Source: Polytrichum commune (taxonomy: Eukaryota > Streptophyta > Polytrichopsida > Polytrichales > Polytrichaceae). Taken from it: a stretch of 64,000 nt of DNA. Location: positions 34,534,001 through 34,598,000 of the forward strand of contig OX485809.1 in the NCBI GenBank assembly GCA_950295325.1, in the 5' to 3' direction. The translations under genes and the position numbers were made by a program. The notes under the pieces are model-generated. The model was not told the origin of the DNA and ran no database searches. It worked only from the letters and a program-made list of their open reading frames with translations. Shown piece after piece: positions 12,853 to 22,031 of this stretch. Position 1 is the stretch's first letter. Each line of letters opens with the position of its first letter.

Positions 12853-13779
12853 AAGTAGTGCTAGATGGTTAGCAAATCCAAATTGTGGCCATAGCCACTT
12901 TCCTCATGTTTTGCAACTTGTATTAATATCCTAATGATTGTCATAGTGAAGATTATCCAAGTTATAAAATGATCACATATGGGCCCCAATTATGTTGATT
13001 ATTGAGCTTAGATTAGTTGTTATTGAATTTTGAGCATGTAGTCCAATTTATTTCCAACACATATCTTCTTGGTGTATGTTCTTAGATTCATACCATATCA
13101 TTCACCACTCGAATATAAGTGTCCATTTAGGATGAGGCATCAAGTTAGGCATATATATCTTAAGTAATACCATAGGTTGACCTTTTACTGACATGAATGC
13201 CACTAACTTGGTATGTTGCCCTATTATAGGCAATTTGAACTCCACAAACAATTTTGAAAGTTGGAGTGGATTTGAACTTGTCTCATTTGATTAGCACTTG
13301 CAAATAATGAAAGTTATGTTTCTATTTTCAAAGTAGGAGCTAAGATGTACAACTTATAGGAGGTCAAAGTGGAGATCCTATTTCTCTTTATGTAATCACA
13401 CGATGTCTCCCAATTTTGCTAATTATTAAACTTAAAGCATGTTTACACTGGTGACCACGGACCATGACAATTGCTTTCTAAATTCTTTCATTGGTTGAGA
13501 AATGAACAGTGGTCCCACTTTGTTTTACACAAGTCACCAAAATCAAAATGACCTTGTCAAAGAATGAATGGAAAAGTAACATGAAATTCTACATGTCAAG
13601 AAATGGGTAATGTTTGATGTGTGTCAGCAACACGATAGTGTAGTTGACTATGTGTGTTTTAAATTATGTGATATCATTTTGTATTTCATTAACCTCTCAG
13701 TAGTGATGGGATTTGTGTGCACTCCTATTGGTTTTTGTGTATTGAATTTCTCTTGTATTCATTTTTTGGGAAATTGAAT

Positions 13780-14010
13780 GTTGACAAATCTAATAGCTAT
13801 ATTAAACCTAATCCTCAAAACCCTTAGGCCAAACTTGTGGTTGTAATAGATGAAACTAAAGTGAATGATTTTCTTCCGTTGATTGCATTTGGTTTGAACT
13901 CCCTATCCATATTAACCTCTGTCAATTTCAAATACATCTATGCCACAACATCACGACTATAGGATACTAGTTGGTGTCTTCCCCATCACCATTGACAAGT
14001 TACAGTTGAC
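13780..14010 (+). repeat. Dispersed repeat, copy 2 of 2
   Basis: Counterpart of 9560-9800, same orientation, diverged. No terminal repeats or coding potential identified. Confidence 0.55.
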
Positions 14011-15232
14011 CATGACCACATATTGTATATCATGTTTTCTCATGGCCCTTGATCATGTGTGTTAAACGATCCTTGCACTAATGTGTAAAATTTGAACATA
14101 GTATAATGTCATTATAACATGGATCATTTTGGTGTCTAAGCTTGACTACAAGCCCTGCCATTTCATTTGAATATAGGCATCCAATTATGAAGATTAAGCA
14201 CACATTAAGATGCCTACACCTTAATATATTTTCATGAAATGAATTCCTAGGGCCGACACTTCCCAAAAATTAGAAACTACATGTGGCCAAAGATAGATTT
14301 TTTTTGGATTGATGGTATCAAAATACTAAAGCTTTTTAAAATAAAATAGGCCCCGCATTATTTGAGACTTTTAGTTAAAAAATGGATGTTGTTATATAAT
14401 CGATGAAATAGTTTTGTATTATTTCTAAGATACCATGATATAAATCATATATCATCGGTCCATAGTTCCGCAATGAAAGCAATTCATGTGTGTTGTTGAA
14501 TGAATACAATTTTGTGTATGTTTGTTTTGTATTGTGGATTTACGAAATTGCTTTGAGGCTAAATTATATTTTAATGAATTATTGGCTCTACAATTTGAGA
14601 TGTTTAAATGAGCCAAAGTTTGGCATTGATTGGACAATCAACTAATATTAGCCATGTGTGTAGGATAGACACATGGCATAGCACTTTTGTGACAAATTGC
14701 TTGTTGATTAAAATAAACATATAATACATGAAGATGATTCACCCCAACCTTTTAAGGTAACTGAAAGGTACTTCAAAATATGCACAATTAGAAAACTACC
14801 TAATGGAATGGGTCATTTAATTGTTTATTGCCAAAATAATACCCCCCAGACAATTTTACCCTTGATACACGTGGTTCTCGTAAGTCACACTAAATGTCAG
14901 CCCCGAGAATGAACTACTCAATGCACTATGTATTCAATCCTATCTTGGACGTGGACCCATTCATGTGAATTATAAGTTGGCAAAATTTGAAATGTAACCC
15001 TTAAAAGACCGATGTGTTATTTTGACAAGTAAGACAATCATAAATGAAAAGTTAAATTGCCTTTAAAAGAAAATCCTTGAAAATTAACATTGGTAGAAAT
15101 GACCTAAAGATAACATCTGCACGGTTGGAAGTCTTATTAGCAATTTTGATGTGGTGAAAACTACATTTATAATTTTGAAGTGTATATTTATTTGTATGAT
15201 AGATTTAAATGATCAATATAGAGATCATCTCG

Positions 15233-15233
15233 A

Positions 15234-15273
<40 letters not shown>
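15233..15273. repeat. (GATA)n microsatellite
   Basis: About ten uninterrupted GATA units. Confidence 0.95.
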
Positions 15274-15274
<1 letters not shown>

Positions 15275-16224
15275 GTTGGGCATTTCTTGAATATATCTAT
15301 GCTTATTTTCAAGTTTAGTATTTTCTTATAACATCCTCTTATTCATAGGCCGGCCCATTCTATTACATATTTACGTACCTTTCAAAACTCGGGAGGATGG
15401 GTGGGACCAACCCTCATGACCATATCTCAGTATAACTATCTCCATTCTTTTGCAACCTTCTCAACTCGGTATGTCTCTAAACAAGTTAACACCTAAGTCA
15501 CTCAAACTATTAAGGTCTCATCCATTTAGTCCTTAAGTAAAGCATTGCATTCCATATCCAAAGTTGGTAAAGTGAAGTTCAAAATATTATAAAAGACATG
15601 TTCATAAATACTTCAAGGTGCTATCACAAATCAAAATTGCTTTGTCTTCCAAACTATCTTGTAGGAAGTCAAAGCTACATGCACATATTATTTTTAAAAG
15701 AAAATGATATACAAAACCTAAGTGAGCCATCAATTTTGTGAAGGGTCTGCCTCACATGTGCCCATGCCACCAACCAAATCCAAAGAGAAGATTAGTAACG
15801 TACACGAGGTGAATAACAACAGAAGCCAATTGTTATCTATGTCACACAATCATGTACGGCATAATCATACATTTTGTATCTTTGAATACCCATACAACCA
15901 ATGAGTATTTTACATGTTCCTTAGCCATTTGAACCTCGTGTGACCGAAGTTTGAGGCAGATTACATACACCTCCCACTAGTTCGCACCACTTTCACTAAT
16001 CCTAGAAATTACTTAGGGTAAACCGCCGTTGCAGCTTAACCTTTGAAAGGAGGTTTGCTTGTCTCCTCCTTGTTAATATATGATTAGGTAACAATTCTTG
16101 GCCATAGATGCATAGAATCACATCTATGGTGGATATTTGTTAGGTGAAGCTTACCTAACCCAAAAGTAAAATTCCTTAGGGTTATATTTTTACTATGTTG
16201 ATTTATTCCAACTAAGGCCAAAAC

Positions 16225-16226
<2 letters not shown>

Positions 16227-16261
<35 letters not shown>
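16227..16261. repeat. (GA)n microsatellite
   Basis: About seventeen uninterrupted GA units. Confidence 0.95.
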
Positions 16262-16263
<2 letters not shown>

Positions 16264-16529
16264 GCACATTAGGTTGTGAGAAGCAAAGGAGATTGTGGAA
16301 AGTACCGCATCGCGTCCCTTGTACAAATTTCTCTTGCTTAAGTATGCACTTTGAACCGGAGCCGTTGGTGCACACTTAGTTGGTAGGTGTATACTTTACT
16401 CATATCGCCAGTGTTCCAAATTGGGCTAGTCGGAAAAAGGTAACCATTTAATACCCATCTAGCTTACCCCTGAAGAATACACCTTAGGGTGCTCACAAAG
16501 CCGTTGGTTTTGTTCGATCTCCATCCTGT

Positions 16530-16823
16530 CGAGACTTGATGTTGATGGACAAGCTTCGACAACCTTCAAAGAAGAACCATCTATCGATGACGAAATCCAG
16601 CTCATCGAGACATTTGCTAAATATGAAAATGCTACTGACTCCAAAGGCTTTGAAGCACAACACTATCCTCGACATCGACGACCAATTGCTTTGCTATGAT
16701 GTTCAAACGGAAGCTAGACATATGTATGATGAACTGCGAGGATTGTTTGAGACGTTTCAACGAAACCTTAACAAACTGACATTGAATGTCAACGTGAAAA
16801 ATCCATGCATTCACAACAAATGA
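16530..16823 (+). pseudogene. Frameshifted coding-like remnant, unidentified
   Basis: Two overlapping plus-strand frames look protein-like in succession. The first, about 16537-16698, contains EEPSIDDEIQLIETFAKYEN. The second, to the stop at 16821-16823, contains ARHMYDELRGLFETFQRNL. Joining them needs a one-base shift near 16660-16680. An ATAAAG-type signal follows about 25 bp after the stop. I do not recognise the family. It may be a captured gene fragment or chance; both halves are acidic or amphipathic and so more protein-like than neighbouring frames. Confidence 0.25.
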
Positions 16824-17036
16824 CTATGCATGATATGTTCAAACAATAAAGTATATGAACCCTCGTTTTGTCAAAAAAAATTGTGCACTTAACCAGGATG
16901 CGTACTTAAATGGGTGCGTACTCAAGCGGGAAATTACTGTACTTAATAAGAACATGTAAAAACATAAAAGTGTCCTTGAGAGGTGGTCCATTCTCGGGGA
17001 TCCTTGGGCATTTAACGGCTACATATCAGTGATGAG

Positions 17037-17250
17037 GGAGATTTTTGGGCATAATCGGTTGAGATCCTAGTATTTGCAACTCCAACCGGTTACATGTTGA
17101 CATCCTCCGTTTTTCTATATTAATTTGAGGTATATTCCTTAAATTCTGAAAAATGATCGGTAAATTTCATGAAGTTTTGAACTTCAACCAATTATCTCTC
17201 AAACTCAACCGGTTCATATGTAACTAATTGTCGGTTCACTCCGATCATTG
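17037..17250 (-). mobile_element. AACCGGTT-rich hAT-like MITE with perfect 8-bp duplication
   Basis: A 214-bp element beginning CAGTGATGAGGGAG and ending in CATTG, flanked on both sides by CTACATAT (17029-17036 and 17251-17258). The 8-bp duplication and CA(G/A)TG ends indicate hAT-type transposition. It is inverted relative to the copies at 6.5-7.0 kb and carries AACCGGTT palindromes near both ends. Non-autonomous. Confidence 0.85.
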
Positions 17251-17309
17251 CTACATATATGTGAATCCCGTCTCAGAATGTTTCATATACATGTTAATCA
17301 AGATTGTCC

Positions 17310-18030
17310 ATAAGATCCTCAGGAGGTGGACTCTTCATATCACATGTGAAATAATGTGAGTGTAAAAAGGGGTATTATTTGATGTATTAGTGTACGAGCA
17401 TTCTATTTCATATGTTCTAATGCCCAAATATAGTTTTCACATGGGATACAAGTGGGTCTTAGTCATGTGAGCATGACATGTAGCAATACATGAAGAAAGA
17501 GGAATTCTTTTTTGTTGGAAGAGAAAGCCATGTACATTAGTATATATAAGGAAGAGGTATTTTTGACTCTAGTGTGTACAACTCAAGAAACTATCAAGAA
17601 ACTTTGAAGTAAATGTAGATGTACAAAAGGGAGACCTAAGGTATAGAATTATTTTTTGGCAATAAATGTGCTAGTTTCATCCAATTTACATTTTTTCATA
17701 CAAATGACATGTTTGTTAGGGTCGGATTAATATGAATTGTATCCTATGGATAAAAACGTGTTCAATGACATTCTCATTGGAAAGTGAAAGTGGATTGTAT
17801 GTGCAATTAATGCCTATTGATTCCATTATTTATGTTTTGTTTATGTGGTGGAGGCATTTATTACATTAAATTGAAAATCTTAGTATAAATACATGAGTCC
17901 ATTTTCTATATGTATATATGTATATATGTATCCTTTGTACATTTATCGCATACAGGGGGTTTTATTTCATAGTCTCCCACACATGTCATTTAGGTTTCCA
18001 ATGAAAAGTCTACCCCATGCATAAAATTAA
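17310..18030 (+). repeat. Dispersed repeat E, copy 1 (LTR-like)
   Basis: Matches 45450-47240 once the 1070-bp insertion there is removed, and about 26218-26315 in part. It contains a TATATATAAGG box near 17543 and a purine-rich start, as LTR promoters do. No coding sequence or terminal TG/CA was secured, so the class is open. The TAA near 17350 is the unoccupied version of the site hit by the Harbinger-like element. Confidence 0.55.
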
Positions 18031-18559
18031 CCAAACTAAACTTCATTGAACCTCCTAAGGTTGCATCTAGCTCAAATTCCAGTTTGTTGGATGCGGCATG
18101 AGGCACCATTTTACACTACAAACATCGAGGGTCGAAGAAATAAGCCTTGTCATCAGTTGAGAGTCTTTTCCATGTCTTTGTCCACTCAAATCAACTTTAT
18201 ACTTGAGTTTTGAACTTGAGAGCTATAACCTTTTACATGGTTTTCAATAGTTAATGCACCACCGCAGTTGCTTGTTGACACTTTGAGTATGAAATATTAG
18301 TGTCGTTTTGAGGTGGGTGTTGCTTTAAAGCACACATGGCTTAGATTGTCTTGATGGATCTCATGTGCACTTGATTGCGACAAGCTTTCAGTCGTTTTCG
18401 ACAAGTTATTGGTCAATTTCCTAAGGTTATCTCATAGAGGTTGCTTCTAGGAATGTTGACAGTTCAAGCTCTTGTCTTATGGGTCACAAGCCTTGAAGTT
18501 AGGGCTTTCAAACATTCCTTGGCTTGTGAATGAATTATCTTTTGCGTAAGGGTTGCATG

Positions 18560-18960
18560 CCTTAATCAAACACTAGTCTTACGCATATGCCTATATTTGA
18601 ATGATATATGACAAGGTTTGTATTTTAAAATGGATATCCAAAAGATATGTGTTTCTATGAGATTGGAGTATGTGCTCAAAATAAAGGACACTAATCTAAG
18701 TTCAATAGTTAACACTATTGGGATGTGAAAATTCCAAAAAGAAAGAAGAATCCCCCTATGACCTCTTATAATTTTTGTATCTCAACTTCAATTCTGACAC
18801 TTGAAAGGTCAATCTTTATGATCCACAATGGCCAACTGGATGAGATAATTTGCAATGACACCCGATGGCCAAAAGTGTATGTGGGGTTGGAAGTGTCAAT
18901 CATAGGCTCCCAGACCATTGTACCATTCCTTCCTTGATATGTCACTATGAACATAACCAC
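18560..18960 (+). repeat. Dispersed repeat B, copy 1 of 4
   Basis: Aligns with 37510-37930, 42040-42390 and 45045-45440. Shared landmarks are ATTTGA-TGATA-ATGACAAGG, TATGTGCTCAAAATA, GTTCAATAGTTAACAC and GACCTC-TATAA-TTTTGTATCTC. Terminal repeats are not evident. The short open frames on both strands (18725-18960) are incidental. Confidence 0.6.
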
Positions 18961-19502
18961 TTTACACTTGCTTGAATAAATGAGAGTGTGAGATCGGTTG
19001 AAGCTCTCATAACACTAACATTGAGCTTTGGATGAAAGGTTGTCAACTTTGTGTAACAACTCTTGAGGATTGCAACTTCAAGCTCCCAATCTGAGCTCTT
19101 AGAATAAGCGGGCTTAGTACGGTTTCATATCTCAATTGAACACATGTATTTGAGTGGTGAATGATTAGGTGCAAATCTAAGAAATCACAACATGACAACA
19201 CATATTTAAAATACATTGAACTATTTGCTCAAGATTTGTTAACCATTCTAGACTCAATAATTACATAATACGAGGAACGAAACTCATGTGACCTTATCGC
19301 TAATTGTTAATGAACTTTGTTAATTCTTAGCAATTCGAGACTAGCTCCATCACTCTATGAGATTGATCGTGGCTGCTTCATATACATTTGTGGACGCATA
19401 TAATTTCGACCTCACAAATAATGCAAGTATGTAGCAAACAATAAAAGTGGCTAATTAGGCCCATGCACCTTTAATAGTAAGAGCAAGTCTGAGCTGCTGA
19501 TG

Positions 19503-19510
19503 AGTGTTAC
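19503..19510. repeat. Target site duplication, left
   Basis: AGTGTTAC immediately before the CAGGG terminus. It is identical to 20633-20640. Confidence 0.9.
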
Positions 19511-20632
19511 CAGGGCTGTTGTTTCACAAAGTTTTTACCCGTCCACGTCCCAAAACCTCGAATTGAAAGGCAAAAAAAATTGCAACCCGTCCCAAAACCG
19601 GTAATTTCAAAACCAACCCGTCCATGGAAAGGTTGAAGAAAAAACAACCCGTCCCAAAACCGGTAATTTCTAAACCAACCCGTCCATGAAAAGGTTAAGG
19701 AAAAAACAAATCGATAAAGATAACCCGAAAGATGTCGGCATGTGATTGGTGCACTTGCCACTTGGAAACAATAGTATCTTGCTATCTTCGTTCATTTCTG
19801 CTTTTTCTATTATAATTACCAATTTGCCAGCCTGCCACTGCCCCATTTTGTCTGTTTGTCCACATACTAGTTCAAAGAAACTGAACTAGACTCAGTCACT
19901 CAAACTCAACCGGTTCATTTGAAACTAACTCGAATTCAAGAAGTTGGAGAGTGCCGCTGGAACAATCTCCTCCTACAATCTTGAACTTCAACAAGTGTTT
20001 TCTCAAACTCAACCGGTTCATTTGAAACTAACTCGAATTCAAGAAGTTGAAGAGTGCCGCTAGAACAATCTTCTCTTGCAATCTTGAACTTCAACATGTG
20101 TTTTCTCAAACTCAACCGGTTCATTTGACGACTGCAATCAAGTTATCTCTCACCGGTCTCTCAGTTGCTTTAGCTTTTAGTTGCATATGTTCGATTCATT
20201 AGCATCCTAAATCTTGAGAGTCTTATTCCTCTCTTTTGTTGTGGGTTGAGTGCAGATTCGAGGGCTGTGCAGGAAATTTCTGTCAATTCGAGTTAAACCC
20301 TAGCAAATTGCAAGGTTGAGCTTGTACGTTGTTGGGTCAATGTATGAGTAGATATTTGAGCCTTACATGTGCCTAAGATGGTGGAAGCGTTGTCTTTGCA
20401 AGGATAGTGCAAGCGTTGTCTATTTATTAGTTGGATTGATTTTGCAGGTTCAAGTCTCAAGCCCCATCATGATTCCGATTAATTTTTAAAAATGTTATTT
20501 TTAGAACCCGTCCAAAGTGAATTTGACACGTCCCAAAACCGGTTCATTTTCTAAGAACCCGTCCACTGGAAATGTTTTTTTTTATGAACATGTCCCTAGA
20601 CATGTTAGGGACCTTGTGAAAAAACACCCCTG
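19511..20632. mobile_element. Complete non-autonomous hAT-type element, 1122 bp
   Basis: The left end CAGGGCTGTTGTTTCACAA and the complement of the right end (CAGGGGTGTTTTTTCACAA) form an imperfect terminal repeat with few mismatches, bounded by a perfect 8-bp duplication AGTGTTAC. CAGGG-type ends with 8-bp duplications are diagnostic of hAT transposons. Both subterminal zones are packed with ACCCGTCC and AAAACCGGT words (19538-19690 and 20501-20580), the layout of transposase-binding sites in Ac/Ds-like elements. A pair of 62-bp tandem units lies at about 19583-19706. No transposase frame is present, so it must depend on a relative elsewhere. Confidence 0.92.
19899..20135. repeat. 103-bp tandem repeat nested in the hAT element
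   Basis: CTCAAACTCAACCGGTTCAT recurs at 19899, 20002 and 20105, giving exactly 103-bp spacing and about 2.3 near-identical units. The unit contains the terminal block of the AACCGGTT-rich MITE family (GAACTTCAAC-CTCAAACTCAACCGGTTCAT), so it seems to have grown from a MITE end. The minus-strand open frame at 19936-20124 is a by-product of the repeat. Confidence 0.85.
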
Positions 20633-20640
20633 AGTGTTAC
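20633..20640. repeat. Target site duplication, right
   Basis: AGTGTTAC directly after the CCCCTG terminus. Identical to the left copy. Confidence 0.9.
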
Positions 20641-21136
20641 GTCAAACCTCACCAACAACAACATGTTTGTGGCACTCATTAAATGCAACCTAATCACAAT
20701 CCGTTTTGTAAGGCATTTTTAGCAAAGACCAACATTATTTCAGTGTAAACGGGAAACTCAGACGCATCCTCAGAAGCATCTTCACACTCCAAGGCAAGGG
20801 ACTGAGGCAGTAGGAATAATAAGCATAGAACAATCTAATCTCTAGTATGATTTGGTCTTGCCAATTTCCTGTGTTCACATTGCGGGAGGCAACTTACAAA
20901 GTTGCAGAATATGTCAGTTGCATAAGTGGTGATATGTAATGTTATTTGAAGGTGTGCTTGCAGAAATGTAGAGTTAAATTCTCTCTCCTGGGAACTCACT
21001 CGTCTTCCGTGAGATGAGACAAGATTTGCATTGCAATCAGGGTGTAGGGTTTAGGGAGTCTATGTGTTGGCTGAGTAGCAGATAAACCCCATGCGAGGGG
21101 AACGCAATCAGAGAGTAAGAATCCACATACATACAA

Positions 21137-21172
<36 letters not shown>

Positions 21173-21488
21173 GCATAAAAAAAAAATCTCTTCTTTCCAA
21201 TCAGGAGATGATTGAAAGCCCGGTTCTTGCAGAAACTTGCTTTTTAGCTGTTGGATAGGTTGGAGGCTGGCTAATCCAGTCGCTGACATTGTTCCAGGAT
21301 ATGTATGATGGACGACTTTCGTATCCATGAAACTCATTTGTTGGTGTAGCTCATTATCTCGGTGATCATAGTTGGGTCATCGAATGCTCTGTTTTGGATT
21401 TAAGATGATAGGTTTTTTGAAGCAGACGTAATTGATGCACTGCTTCATTTGCACATTTGGGCTACAACCGGTAATATATATATCAGCC

Positions 21489-21590
21489 ATGGCAGCAGGG
21501 AGTTTCTTGATGCAGAAACTCGCTTTCTTCATATCTAAGTTTTGGGATATGTATGATGATGGACATTTCTTTCATATACATGAAACATGA
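21489..21590 (+). CDS. Short upstream ORF in duplicated leader, copy 1
   Basis: 33-codon frame beginning MAAGSFLMQ, from the ATG that matches the third methionine of the PORR frame. It diverges after four residues and stops. It would act as an upstream ORF if transcription starts above it, otherwise it is a relic of the duplication. Expression is not shown. Confidence 0.3.
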   Translation: MAAGSFLMQKLAFFISKFWDMYDDGHFFHIHET

Positions 21591-21725
21591 GAGCTCATTT
21601 TTCTCGGTGATCACAGTTGGTTCACCGAGTCTTTGTTCTGGACCACAGATGATATGTCTTCTGAAGCAGGCATAATTGATGCACTGCTTCATTCGCACAT
21701 ATGGGCTACAAATTGGTGAAATCCA

Positions 21726-21824
21726 ATGTCAGCTATGGCACCGGGGAGGTTGCGTATACGACATCCGACATGGTTTTCACGATGTATCCTCAGTATATCC
21801 ACAGTGGCTGTGTTTAGAGTATAG
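21726..21824 (+). CDS. Truncated PORR presequence copy
   Basis: 32-codon frame starting MSAMAPGRLRIRHPTWFSR, nearly identical over its first 12 residues to the presequence of the real gene (MSAMAAGRLRIRQ), then reaching a stop. It is rich in Arg and Ser and lacks acidic residues, as organelle presequences are. It could be a decoy or regulatory upstream ORF, or an abandoned first exon. Confidence 0.35.
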   Translation: MSAMAPGRLRIRHPTWFSRCILSISTVAVFRV

Positions 21825-22031
21825 GGTTTAGGTTGAGGACGGGCTAATTCAGTCCCTAACAATGTTCCGGGGTATTTATGATGATGGACAATTCTGTTAT
21901 ATCCATGAAACTTCTTGGTGGAGCTCATTTTTTCGGTGATTACATTTGGTTCATCGAATGCTCTGTTTCTAGACTAAAGATGATAGGTCTTTTGAACCAG
22001 ACCTAATTGATTCGCTACTTCGTCCGCACGT

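Larger units (their letters stand above)
14011..16479. other. Intergenic with two microsatellites
   Basis: No gene recognised. It carries a (GATA)n tract of about 41 bp (15233-15273) and a (GA)n tract of about 35 bp (16227-16261). Other open frames are short and motif-free. Confidence 0.5.
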
